The translations under genes and the position numbers were made by a program. From Bacteroidales bacterium (lineage in GTDB: Bacteria; Bacteroidota; Bacteroidia; Bacteroidales; UBA932): 64,000 bases of DNA. This document shows positions 1-7,786 of this stretch, piece by piece (position 1 is the stretch's first letter; each line of letters begins with the position of its first letter). The notes beneath the pieces were generated by a model. That model ran no database searches and was not told the origin of the DNA. It worked only from the letters and a program-made list of their open reading frames with translations. The stretch lies in assembly GCA_017962235.1 (NCBI GenBank), contig JAGCVS010000019.1:150272-214271 (forward strand), read 5' to 3'.

Positions 1-1
1 C

Positions 2-145
2 CTATGGAAGTGCTACCTGCTCTCTTATCAGCAGGAGTGCCTGCCGGGCTATGTAGAAACGGAGTTATTTGATTCCGACGAATGCATATTCCAGCAGCGC
101 AGCCAGAAGTGCGAACGCAAGCGCAATGCGGCAGTCGTGGTCTGA
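2..145 (+). CDS. Possible 3' end of a gene entering from the left edge
   Basis: The frame starting at base 2 is open to a TGA at 143-145. Its first 20 or so codons (Trp, Lys AAG, Tyr TAC, Leu CTG, Gln CAG, Glu GAG, Gly GGC) match the codon preference of the window, unlike the other two plus frames. I do not recognise the product. If real, its last 81 bases overlap the minus-strand membrane protein gene ending at 65. A competing frame (1) stops at 70-72 but uses rare codons. Weak call, since only the tail is visible. Confidence 0.3.
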   Translation, partial: LWKCYLLSYQQECLPGYVETELFDSDECIFQQRSQKCERKRNAAVVV

Positions 146-997
146 CGACCCCCACACAAAATAGTCATACAGCACAATCGCCACCGGCACCATAATCAGC
201 ATGGTGCCCATGGTAAGGTTTGTGTACGGGAACAGGAGCACCAGCAGAGTAATCAGCAGAGCATACGGATAAACCATTATCATCGCCTTGGAGTGAGATA
301 CATTGTACTGCGCATTGTGCTTCAGAAAGGCGATGAAAGCCACTACGAACAAGACGAAGAACGTTATGACTTTTATGACTCTGGCTGCGGAAGAGGCCCC
401 AATCGAGATGTCCATGGTAACCACCTGGCTAAGATAATCCGACACTGCCGGCGATATCATGCGCACATCGCCGGTGATGTAAATCACAGCCAGCGCCACA
501 ACCTGCGGCAGCAGAAATCCAACTATGGAGATAACCACAAACCTGGCTTTGTCAACCGCGGGGAAGAAGTTCATGAGCAGCATGAACAGCGCCACCCACG
601 CCAGCGGCGGGAAGTTCAGTGAAGCGAGCGATATCAGAAGACTGCAGAAGAACGCCAGATCGTTTTTGCTGTCACCGGCATAGAACCTCACCCCAATGTA
701 AAATGCGGCATTAAGGGGGATTATACACAAGTAGGCCGGGTCATACACCGCTACCGCCGGGAAACTGAGCGCCAGAATGGCGAACATCAGGGCGGACATG
801 TGGTTGAAGCCTCCGGAGAAGAAATCCACCACCAGATAAACCGCCACGGCATTGGCCGCGAACAGCAGCAGTCCCGCGATAACCGGCACCGCCGTGACTG
901 CCATGCGGGAGAAGACAAAGGTAGAGAGGACGTACATCACGGCAACTACAAGCGATGCCGCAAAGGTGTGCTGACGTATGTCAAAACGCCGCTTCAT
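65..997 (-). CDS. Multi-pass inner-membrane protein, unknown function
   Basis: About 310 residues with roughly nine or ten hydrophobic segments spread over the whole length and short polar loops, so an integral inner-membrane protein. The start is the ATG at 997; a TTG one codon upstream also lies in frame. It begins 7 bases after the purD stop on the same strand, so it is very probably the second gene of a purD operon. Proteins of this layout occur next to purD or other housekeeping genes in Bacteroidota, but I cannot name a family with confidence and no catalytic motif is visible. Function unknown. Confidence 0.75.
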   Translation of the reverse strand: MKRRFDIRQHTFAASLVVAVMYVLSTFVFSRMAVTAVPVIAGLLLFAANAVAVYLVVDFFSGGFNHMSALMFAILALSFPAVAVYDPAYLCIIPLNAAFYIGVRFYAGDSKNDLAFFCSLLISLASLNFPPLAWVALFMLLMNFFPAVDKARFVVISIVGFLLPQVVALAVIYITGDVRMISPAVSDYLSQVVTMDISIGASSAARVIKVITFFVLFVVAFIAFLKHNAQYNVSHSKAMIMVYPYALLITLLVLLFPYTNLTMGTMLIMVPVAIVLYDYFVWGSSDHDCRIALAFALLAALLEYAFVGIK

Positions 998-1004
998 CAA
1001 GCCT

Positions 1005-2291
1005 CTAAATGTACTTCTGCAGATCTTTTGTTATATCAGAACGGTGATAGCAGTCCTGGAAAGCGACTTTCGCAACCCCTTCGTATGCCTTGCGCGCCGC
1101 GGCGTTCATGTCGGCGCCGTTGGCCGTAACGGCCAGTACACGCCCGCCGGAGGTCACCACCTGGTCGCCGGCCGCGCTCGTGCCCATATGGAACAGGTTC
1201 ACACCCAGAAGCGCAGCATCGTCCAGGCCGGAAATGGGATAGCCTTTGGGATAATGTCCAGGATATCCGCCGGATACGACAACCACCGTTACAGCAGCAT
1301 CGTTCTTAATAGTAATCCGCTCTTTGCCAAGCTCTTCCTTTGCCGCCGCCGCAAGGTGGCACAGCAAATCGCTGCCGATGCGGGTCATCACTGATTCGGT
1401 TTCGGGGTCGCCCATGCGGACGTTGTATTCTATCACGTAGGGGTCGCCGCCGCAGTTCATCAACCCCAGGAAGATGAAGCCTTTATAATCTATTCCATCC
1501 GCCGCAAGCCCGGCGATGGTGGGCTTCACTATGCGCTCTTCCACCTTTTTCATAAACTCAGCATCTGCAAACGGCACTGGGGATACTGCCCCCATTCCGC
1601 CGGTGTTCAGGCCGGTGTCGCCGTCGCCGATACGTTTGTAATCCTTGGCCTCGGGCAGAATCAGATAATCGCGGCCGTCCGTTAGCACGAACACGCTCAC
1701 CTCTATTCCGCTGAGGAACTGCTCTATGACGACCTTGCTGGAGGCGGCGCCAAACTTGCCGGAAAACATCTCCTCCAGCTCTTTGCAGGCGGCATCGTAA
1801 TCTTCAAGTATCACCACCCCCTTGCCAGCAGCCAAGCCGTCCGCCTTAAGCACGTAGGGGGGCTGCAGGGTCTTCAGGAATGCTTTTGCCTGAGGCAGGG
1901 TCTCCCCTGTGAAAGCGCGGTATGCCGCGGTGGGTATCGAGTGGCGCGACATGAAATCTTTTGCAAATTCCTTGCTCCCTTCCAGCATCGCTCCTTTGCG
2001 GCACGGTCCCACCACCATCAGCTTCGGGAAGCGCTCCTTCAGAAAGTCTGCGATGCCGTTCACCAGCGGATCTTCCGGACCCACCACAACCATGTCTATG
2101 GCATTGGCCTTCACAGCTGCCGCCACCGCCTCAAAATCGCCGGCGGAAGCCTTGATGTTGGTTGCTATCGCCGCCGTTCCGGGATTGCCGGGCAGGCAGT
2201 AGAGGTTTGCGAGGGAGTCACTTTGGGAAATCTTCCAGGCCAGAGCGTGTTCACGGCCGCCGCTGCCCAGTACAAGAACATTTAATGCCAT
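1005..2291 (-). CDS. purD: Phosphoribosylamine-glycine ligase (GAR synthetase)
   Basis: Catalyses the ATP-dependent joining of phosphoribosylamine and glycine, the second step of de novo purine synthesis, in the cytoplasm. The N-terminus carries the family motif GSGGREHALAW followed by the glycine-rich GNPGTA turn, then an ATP-grasp domain with the LKADGLAAGKGV loop and the C-terminal NVRMGDPE metal/ATP motif. With ATG at 2291 the protein has 428 residues, the usual PurD length. The frame is open about 70 codons further upstream, but that extension runs through the divergent promoter and the neighbouring lipoprotein gene, so it is rejected. A -7 box lies 20 bases upstream. The membrane protein gene follows after 7 bases. 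Confidence 0.97.
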   Translation of the reverse strand: MALNVLVLGSGGREHALAWKISQSDSLANLYCLPGNPGTAAIATNIKASAGDFEAVAAAVKANAIDMVVVGPEDPLVNGIADFLKERFPKLMVVGPCRKGAMLEGSKEFAKDFMSRHSIPTAAYRAFTGETLPQAKAFLKTLQPPYVLKADGLAAGKGVVILEDYDAACKELEEMFSGKFGAASSKVVIEQFLSGIEVSVFVLTDGRDYLILPEAKDYKRIGDGDTGLNTGGMGAVSPVPFADAEFMKKVEERIVKPTIAGLAADGIDYKGFIFLGLMNCGGDPYVIEYNVRMGDPETESVMTRIGSDLLCHLAAAAKEELGKERITIKNDAAVTVVVVSGGYPGHYPKGYPISGLDDAALLGVNLFHMGTSAAGDQVVTSGGRVLAVTANGADMNAAARKAYEGVAKVAFQDCYHRSDITKDLQKYI

Positions 2292-2311
2292 AAAAGCTTT
2301 GTTTATTGTTG

Positions 2312-2319
2312 CAAAGATA
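2312..2319 (-). promoter_or_regulatory. -7 box (TATCTTTG) of the purD promoter
   Basis: Exact match on the minus strand to the Bacteroidota -7 consensus TAnnTTTG, 20 bases before the purD ATG. It lies two bases from the oppositely directed box of the lipoprotein gene, so the two -7 elements are back to back in a 43-base divergent interval. Confidence 0.75.
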
Positions 2320-2321
2320 GC

Positions 2322-2329
2322 TACATTTG
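2322..2329 (+). promoter_or_regulatory. -7 box (TACATTTG), probably leaderless
   Basis: Exact TAnnTTTG match whose last base is only 5 bases before the ATG at 2335. Transcription in this phylum usually begins about seven bases after the box, so the mRNA would start at or next to the initiation codon. Confidence 0.65.
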
Positions 2330-2334
2330 CTTTT

Positions 2335-2793
2335 ATGAAAAAAATCGGGCTCTTTTTTTTGTGCTGCTTTTTGCTGGCCTCATGTACTCCGAAAGGGATA
2401 ATTCCCAAGGGAAAGATGGCCGCCATAAAAGCCGACATGTTTCTGCTTGACCAATACTTTGGTGCAGACCGTTCCATGCGCCATTTCATAGACACCTGCG
2501 CCATCTACAAGCCCGTCTTCCGCTCTTACGGATACACCGCAGAAGAGTACATGGCCTCCGTGGATTATTACCTCACCAACTCGCGCGACATGGCAAAGGT
2601 GCTGGAAAAGACGGAGAAGATTCTCAAGAAAAGGGAGCAGAAGATATTGAAGCAGATCGAGGCCGATGCCCATAAGGCAGAGAAGGCGGCCGCAAAAGCC
2701 GCCAAGGAGGCCGAGAAGGCCGATGGAGAAGCAGCGGAGGGGGGAGAAGCCACACAACAGCACTTTGAAAAGCTGAAAAAGACAGATAACTAA
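2335..2793 (+). CDS. DUF4296-type lipoprotein
   Basis: 152 residues. The N-terminus is a lipoprotein signal (MKKIGLFFLCCFLLASC, Cys17 lipidated). The segment after it, with IIPKGKM, a helix containing DMFLLDQY, and the FRSYGYTAEEYMASVDYYL stretch, has the pattern of the DUF4296 domain found in Bacteroidota lipoproteins; its role is not known. The last 50 residues are a Lys/Ala/Glu-rich helix of low complexity, likely coiled coil. An in-frame upstream ATG at 2299 would destroy the signal peptide and run through the promoter, so 2335 is preferred. deoC follows after 8 bases, suggesting cotranscription. Confidence 0.8.
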   Translation: MKKIGLFFLCCFLLASCTPKGIIPKGKMAAIKADMFLLDQYFGADRSMRHFIDTCAIYKPVFRSYGYTAEEYMASVDYYLTNSRDMAKVLEKTEKILKKREQKILKQIEADAHKAEKAAAKAAKEAEKADGEAAEGGEATQQHFEKLKKTDN

Positions 2794-2801
2794 ACTTAGA
2801 T

Positions 2802-3674
2802 ATGGATTATTTAGAAAAGTATTCCTACCGACCCGCCGATATCGACGCCAAGGTTGCCGCTGTAAAGCAAAACATAGCTCAGTGGCAGAACAAGGAGGTA
2901 TGGTGCAAGTCGCTGGGGATGATTGACCTCACCTCCCTCACGGTGAGCGACACCCCCACCAAGATTGCCGCCATGACAGAAAAGGTGAACAACTTCAACA
3001 ATGTCTACCCGCAATACCCCAAGCCAGCCTCCATCTGTGTATACCCCAACCTGGCCAAGAGCATAGCCGACGCCCGCTACAGCAAGGAAATCCACATCAC
3101 CTCCGTGGCAGGCGGATTCCCCGCTTCGCAGACATTTGCGGCCGTGAAGATTGCAGAGTGCGTGGCAGCCGTGAAAGACGGTGCAGACGAGATTGACATC
3201 GTGCTGGCGCACAACTCTTTCTGCGACGGACGTTTTGACGATGCCGCAAAGGAGATTTCCGACATCAAGAAGGCGATTGTATCCATCAACCCCGCCGTGC
3301 ACCTCAAGGTGATACTTGAGACGGGCGCCCTGGGCAGTTACGATGAGATTGCCACCGCTTCTTTCCTCGCTATCGAGGCGGGAGCCGACTTTATCAAGAC
3401 CTCAACGGGCAAGATTGGCGTGAGCGCCACCCCCGAGGCCGCTTATGTGATGTGCGAATGCATCAAGGCATACTTCAATGCCACCGGCAAGAAGATAGGC
3501 TTCAAGCCCGCCGGCGGAGTTGCCAGTGCAGACGATGCATCTCTCTACTATGGAATAGTTGACACTGTACTGGGCAGCGAATGGCTCACCCCCGCCCTGT
3601 TCCGCTTTGGCGCCAGCCGCATGGCCAACAACCTGCTGAGCGCCCTGGAAGACAAAGAGGTCAAGTATTTCTAA
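2802..3674 (+). CDS. deoC: Deoxyribose-phosphate aldolase
   Basis: Cleaves 2-deoxy-D-ribose 5-phosphate to glyceraldehyde 3-phosphate and acetaldehyde in deoxynucleoside catabolism; cytoplasmic TIM barrel. The Schiff-base lysine is in FIKTSTGK (Lys199), with the second lysine in the FKPAGGV strand and the acidic DEIDIVL strand earlier. The protein is 290 residues, longer than the E. coli enzyme and like other Bacteroidota DeoC proteins that carry an N-terminal extension of about 35 residues. It follows the DUF4296 lipoprotein by 8 bases and its stop codon overlaps the stop of the convergent aminotransferase by 4 bases. Confidence 0.95.
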   Translation: MDYLEKYSYRPADIDAKVAAVKQNIAQWQNKEVWCKSLGMIDLTSLTVSDTPTKIAAMTEKVNNFNNVYPQYPKPASICVYPNLAKSIADARYSKEIHITSVAGGFPASQTFAAVKIAECVAAVKDGADEIDIVLAHNSFCDGRFDDAAKEISDIKKAIVSINPAVHLKVILETGALGSYDEIATASFLAIEAGADFIKTSTGKIGVSATPEAAYVMCECIKAYFNATGKKIGFKPAGGVASADDASLYYGIVDTVLGSEWLTPALFRFGASRMANNLLSALEDKEVKYF

Positions 3675-4987
3675 TCCAGCGGATGATCTTCGTGGAAGAG
3701 GATTAACCTGCGCGCAAGCTCAGGGATATCCTCTTTTGCTATCAGCGACGTGCAGGCGCGGATGCCCTGGCGCGTGCTGCCGCAGGTATCCAGGCTGATG
3801 GCGGAAATGCCGTAATAGAGCATCTCTTCCAGCAGGTCGGCACCGGTCATACCGGGATAGCCGTAAGTGAAATAGAAGCCGTCGGCCACATCCTCGTCCA
3901 GGTCCTTGTCGTAGGTTATCTCAAAGCCGGCCGCCAGAAAGGCCTCCTTCATGGCACGCGCCTTGCGCCCGTATTCAATGACTTCGTCACGGAAGTTATA
4001 GTCGCCGTCGTTCACAGCTTTGAAAATGGCCGCCAGGGCATACTGGGCAGAGTGCGAGGTGCCGCTGGAGAGAGGGTGCAGCGCACCATATACCACGGCA
4101 TTGCGGAACACGTCAGAAGAATAGAACCGCTTCAGGTCGGGATAGTGCCGCGCCGCCAGATGGTCGCTGAGCGCCAGTATCGCTATGCGCTCGCCGGCAT
4201 AGCTGAACGCCTTGGAGCTGGATATCAGCAGGATATAATCATCGGCATACTTGCCCACGGAGGGCTGGTAAGGGGGCTCGCCGGGGTGGCTGTAGTCCTT
4301 GCGGAAGTCCATCCCAAAGTAGGCCAGGTCCTCTATCACAATCACATCGTATTTGCGCGCCGTCTCGCCAATAATCTTCAGCTCCTCTTCTGTGAGGCAG
4401 ACCCAGGAGGGATTGTTGGGGTTGGAATACAGTATGCTGTGAATGTGTCCCTTTGAGAAAATCTCCTCCAGTTTGCCGCGCAGCTTCTCGCCGCGATAGT
4501 CATAGATGTCGAACGACTCCACCGGAATGCCCAGCACCTTGTTCTGGAACTTGTGCACCGGGAAGCAGGGGTCTATGAAGAGCGTTGTGGTGCGCGACGC
4601 ATTGGTGCGGCTGATTATCATGAACGATGTGAAAGCCGCCTGCATGGAGCCCACGGTTGCCAGGCAGTTCTCCGGCTTGATATCCACATCGATAAAGTTC
4701 TTGATAAAGCGGGAGGCCTCTTTGCGAAGCGGCGGGATGCCGTCGATATCGGGATAATTGGCCGGCACGCCCGCCTTCAGCGCCTTTATCTGGGCGTCGA
4801 TGCCCACCCTGGCCGCCGGCAGTCCCGGGTTGCCCATCTCCATGTGGATGAAGTGCACGCCGCTGGCCGCCTCCAGTGTGTCGGAGAGCTTCTTTATCTC
4901 GCGGATGGTGGCCTTGCCCACCACCGGCAGGCCGCTTTCCGCAAAGATGCGTTCTACCAGCGCCTTGTCTAACAGGTTGTGCTTCAT
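3671..4987 (-). CDS. PLP-dependent aminotransferase, class I/II
   Basis: 438-residue fold-type I aminotransferase. Visible landmarks: the N-terminal EMGNPGLPA substrate-arm motif, YPDIDGIPPLRKEASRF, SNPNNPSW before the PLP-ring Asp, the EDLAYFG Asp/Tyr pair, and the PLP lysine in SSSKAFSYAGERI (Lys259). The C-terminal arginine that binds the substrate carboxylate is probably in the GIRACTSL segment. The substrate cannot be deduced. It lies 6 bases downstream of a second, distinct aminotransferase on the same strand, so the two are probably cotranscribed and may serve related amino-acid pathways. Its stop overlaps the deoC stop by 4 bases. Confidence 0.88.
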   Translation of the reverse strand: MKHNLLDKALVERIFAESGLPVVGKATIREIKKLSDTLEAASGVHFIHMEMGNPGLPAARVGIDAQIKALKAGVPANYPDIDGIPPLRKEASRFIKNFIDVDIKPENCLATVGSMQAAFTSFMIISRTNASRTTTLFIDPCFPVHKFQNKVLGIPVESFDIYDYRGEKLRGKLEEIFSKGHIHSILYSNPNNPSWVCLTEEELKIIGETARKYDVIVIEDLAYFGMDFRKDYSHPGEPPYQPSVGKYADDYILLISSSKAFSYAGERIAILALSDHLAARHYPDLKRFYSSDVFRNAVVYGALHPLSSGTSHSAQYALAAIFKAVNDGDYNFRDEVIEYGRKARAMKEAFLAAGFEITYDKDLDEDVADGFYFTYGYPGMTGADLLEEMLYYGISAISLDTCGSTRQGIRACTSLIAKEDIPELARRLILFHEDHPLD

Positions 4988-4993
4988 CGTTTT

Positions 4994-6193
4994 CTAGATT
5001 GTGCGGCCGGGATACTCCTTGAGCGCCTTTTCCAGGCATACGAGGGCTGCACGCAGGTCCTCTTCCTTGAGCACATACGCGAAGCGGGCCTGGTTCTTGC
5101 CCAGCCCCTTGGTTACATAGAAGCCCGCCATGGGGGCGAACATCACTGTCTGGCTATTGTAGTTGAACTCTTCCAGCAGCCAGCGGCAGAACTTCTCCGA
5201 ATCGTCTACCGGAAGCTCAACGGCTGCATAGAATGCGCCCAACGGCATCGGGCATACTATGCCCTCTATCTTGTTCAGGCCGTCCACCAGTATCTGGCGG
5301 CGCTTGAGATACTCCTTCTTCACTTCGTCGAAATACTCCTGCGGAGTGTCCAGGGCAGCCAGGGCTGCAATCTGGCCCCACTTGCTGCAGCACAGGCGCG
5401 CCTGCGCGTACTTGAGCACCAGCGGCATAAACTCTTTGTTGCGGGACACGATAAAGCCAACGCGTGCGCCGCACATGCTGTAACGCTTTGATACCGAGTC
5501 GATAAGGATGATATTATCGTCCATGTCGGGCACCTGCATGAAAGAGAAGTGCAGCTCTTCCGTATAGCAGAACTCGCGGTAAACCTCGTCTGCAATTATG
5601 AACAGGTTGTGCTTCTTGGCTATGCTGCACAACTGCAGCACATCCTCTTTGCTGTAAAGCTTGCCGGTGGGGTTGGCGGGGTTGCAGATAAGTATCGCCT
5701 TGGTCTTGGGAGTTATCACCTTCTCCACTTCGCTCATTGGAGGCAGTGCAAAGCCGTCTTCTATATGGGTGGTGATGGGCACCAGTTTGGCGTCGAACTG
5801 GATGGAGAATGTATTGTAGTTGGTGTAGAAGGGCTCGAACACTATGATTTCATCATCGGGGTCGCAGATGGCCTCTATCGCAATCTGTATCGCCTCGCTA
5901 CCGCCGTGGGTCACGATTATGTCCTTGGTCTGAACATCTATGCCGATGCCTTTGTAATAACCCACCATCCCTTCGCGCAGGGGCAGATCGCCCAGCGAAT
6001 TGGGATAGGAGATTATGGAGAGTTTGTTCTCCCTCACCGCATCCAGGGCCACCTTGGGGGAATCCAGATCGGGCTGGCCCATGTTCAGGCGGTAAATCTT
6101 GATGCCGCGCTTGGCGGTTTCGTCGCTCAGGGGGATGAGTTTACGGATAGGAGAATAAGGCATCGCGAGGGCCTTCTTGGAAAAAGTCAGCAT
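4994..6193 (-). CDS. PLP-dependent aminotransferase, aspartate aminotransferase-like
   Basis: 399 residues, normal length for aspartate aminotransferase class I gamma-type enzymes. Motifs in order: RLNMGQPDLDSP at the N-terminus, VTHGGSEAI for phosphate binding, CNPANPTGK with the ring-contacting Asn, IADEVYREF with the PLP nitrogen-binding Asp and Tyr, and the PLP lysine in SVSKRYSMCGARVGF (Lys236). The C-terminal NQARFAYV contains the carboxylate-binding Arg. Aspartate or a broad range of amino acids is the likely donor, but specificity is inferred only. ATG at 6193 is the sole sensible start; the dacB stop is 12 bases upstream, and the second aminotransferase follows after 6 bases. Confidence 0.9.
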   Translation of the reverse strand: MLTFSKKALAMPYSPIRKLIPLSDETAKRGIKIYRLNMGQPDLDSPKVALDAVRENKLSIISYPNSLGDLPLREGMVGYYKGIGIDVQTKDIIVTHGGSEAIQIAIEAICDPDDEIIVFEPFYTNYNTFSIQFDAKLVPITTHIEDGFALPPMSEVEKVITPKTKAILICNPANPTGKLYSKEDVLQLCSIAKKHNLFIIADEVYREFCYTEELHFSFMQVPDMDDNIILIDSVSKRYSMCGARVGFIVSRNKEFMPLVLKYAQARLCCSKWGQIAALAALDTPQEYFDEVKKEYLKRRQILVDGLNKIEGIVCPMPLGAFYAAVELPVDDSEKFCRWLLEEFNYNSQTVMFAPMAGFYVTKGLGKNQARFAYVLKEEDLRAALVCLEKALKEYPGRTI

Positions 6194-6205
6194 GGTGATA
6201 TCTCT

Positions 6206-7684
6206 TTATTTTTGTCTTTCATATAATGCCAGCTGCTTGAGGAACTCCTCAATCTTGGGCTGGACCTTGCTGGTGGGGCAGTCGTAGTTGTTCACCAATA
6301 TCGCAAAGCGATACATCTCTCCGTCCACAGCCTCCACAAAACCCGCATAGCAGCGCACCGCCGTCATGGAACCGCTCTTGCAGTGGATGCGCTCCCTAAG
6401 CTCCGGGGGCTCGTTGCGGAGTACATACTTGAGGGTGCCCTCCCCTCCCGGGGTCGGGAACGTGCTCAAGTACCCGGCAAATATATCGCTCTTTTGCATT
6501 AATCGGTAAAAGTTGCAGAAAAAACGTGGCGACACAAAGTTGAAACGGCTCAGGCCGCTGCCGTCGTCCTGCCTCAGGCCGGTGGTGTTGCACCCCTTGT
6601 CTGCCAGATACTGCTCCAGCGCCTTGGGCGCGGTGTCGTAAGTAGCTTCGCCAGTAAAGTGCCGCCCAAGCGTCATCAGCATGGTCTCCGCATAAAAGTT
6701 GTTGCTCTGGGTGTTGGTCTCGCGGCAGATATCCAGAAGCGTGGGAGAATAAGTGGTGGCGAGCAGTATCGCGGTGTCGGGGGCAGCGCCGGTGGTGGCT
6801 CCGCCCGCTTCGATTCCGTCTGCAGCCAGAAAACGCTCAAACTCCTCTGCGCATGTCAATGCCGGGAACTTGTTGGAGACAGCAATGGTGTCCGCTTTGC
6901 GGTCTGCTGCATAGGTGCCGGTAAAGCGTCCCACCGGAGAGAGGTCGCTGGCGTAATACATCAGCTTGTTGCCCGTCTTGGGGGCGCCGGTGGTGGCGTC
7001 GTTCTGCAGGTTTATTTCGGAGAATATGCAGCCTGCGGGAATAACGGAGAGGCTGTCGCCCTCTTCAAGGCCGGGGGTCACGTAGTAGTATGAGAGGTTC
7101 TCCGCAAAGGAGAGACCGCACGCCCCGCTGCCATAATCCGCCCCAAGGTCTGCCCAGCACCAGTTTTCCTGGATGATGTTCTGCGAGAAGATATTGGCGT
7201 CGCCCTTCACGAGGCCGCCTATGGCAAAGATGCCGGCATTCTGCAGCGCCGCCCGCCACTCCGCGAACACCCCCTCCACAGGGGGCGCAATCTTGTTGTG
7301 TGAGCCCAGCGTGGGGTCGCCGCCGCCAATTATGTACACGTCGCCGTGAAGTACACCCAAGCTGTCTATCTCGCCGGCATAGGCCACCTTGGTTTCATAG
7401 CGGAAATCGGGCCGCAGCGCATCCAGCGCCACGCCGGTGGTAATCGTCTTCATGGTAGAGGCGGAGAGCAGCGGCAGATCGGGATTCCACGCCGCAATCG
7501 TATTCCCGCGGCTGTCCACCGCCAGCAGCGCCACCGCCGCGTTCTTCAGCAGGGGGTCGGTCTTCATCTCCGCATCCACGTAGCGCTGCACATTGCTCTG
7601 CGCATGCATCGCCACGGGCGCGAGCAAGTTCCCGGCAGCGCACACCGCCACCGTAACCGCCAGACATATAATCCTCCTGAACAT
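6206..7684 (-). CDS. dacB: D-alanyl-D-alanine carboxypeptidase/endopeptidase (PBP4, peptidase S13)
   Basis: Periplasmic penicillin-binding protein that trims or cleaves peptidoglycan cross-links. A signal peptide spans about residues 1-29 (cleavage near AMHAQ). The three active-site motifs are present: SxxK as STMK in LSASTMK, SxN as SNN in TQSNNFY, and KTG represented by KSG in CKSGSM. 492 residues fits the class C PBP4 family. ATG at 7684 is chosen; a GTG two codons upstream is also possible. A -7 box lies at 7711-7718. The aminotransferase genes follow closely on the same strand and may be read from the same transcript. Confidence 0.93.
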   Translation of the reverse strand: MFRRIICLAVTVAVCAAGNLLAPVAMHAQSNVQRYVDAEMKTDPLLKNAAVALLAVDSRGNTIAAWNPDLPLLSASTMKTITTGVALDALRPDFRYETKVAYAGEIDSLGVLHGDVYIIGGGDPTLGSHNKIAPPVEGVFAEWRAALQNAGIFAIGGLVKGDANIFSQNIIQENWCWADLGADYGSGACGLSFAENLSYYYVTPGLEEGDSLSVIPAGCIFSEINLQNDATTGAPKTGNKLMYYASDLSPVGRFTGTYAADRKADTIAVSNKFPALTCAEEFERFLAADGIEAGGATTGAAPDTAILLATTYSPTLLDICRETNTQSNNFYAETMLMTLGRHFTGEATYDTAPKALEQYLADKGCNTTGLRQDDGSGLSRFNFVSPRFFCNFYRLMQKSDIFAGYLSTFPTPGGEGTLKYVLRNEPPELRERIHCKSGSMTAVRCYAGFVEAVDGEMYRFAILVNNYDCPTSKVQPKIEEFLKQLALYERQK

Positions 7685-7710
7685 CGCCACGCAAAGGGTT
7701 TCTTACACGG

Positions 7711-7718
7711 CAAAGATA
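7711..7718 (-). promoter_or_regulatory. -7 box (TATCTTTG) of the dacB promoter
   Basis: Exact TAnnTTTG match on the minus strand, 26 bases before the dacB ATG (20 before the GTG). Confidence 0.7.
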
Positions 7719-7749
7719 AAGAAAAAATCTCCTATATTATTTGATTTGC

Positions 7750-7757
7750 TATCTTTG
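7750..7757 (+). promoter_or_regulatory. -7 box (TATCTTTG) of the purM promoter
   Basis: Exact TAnnTTTG match 29 bases before the purM ATG, divergent from the dacB promoter. No purine riboswitch-like fold was seen in the short leader. Confidence 0.7.
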
Positions 7758-7786
7758 CAGACTGATACCACTCACTGGATTTTCAG

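Noticed and set aside
7758..7786. Leader of purM examined for a purine riboswitch
   Set aside because: Only about 29 bases long, no room for the aptamer fold.
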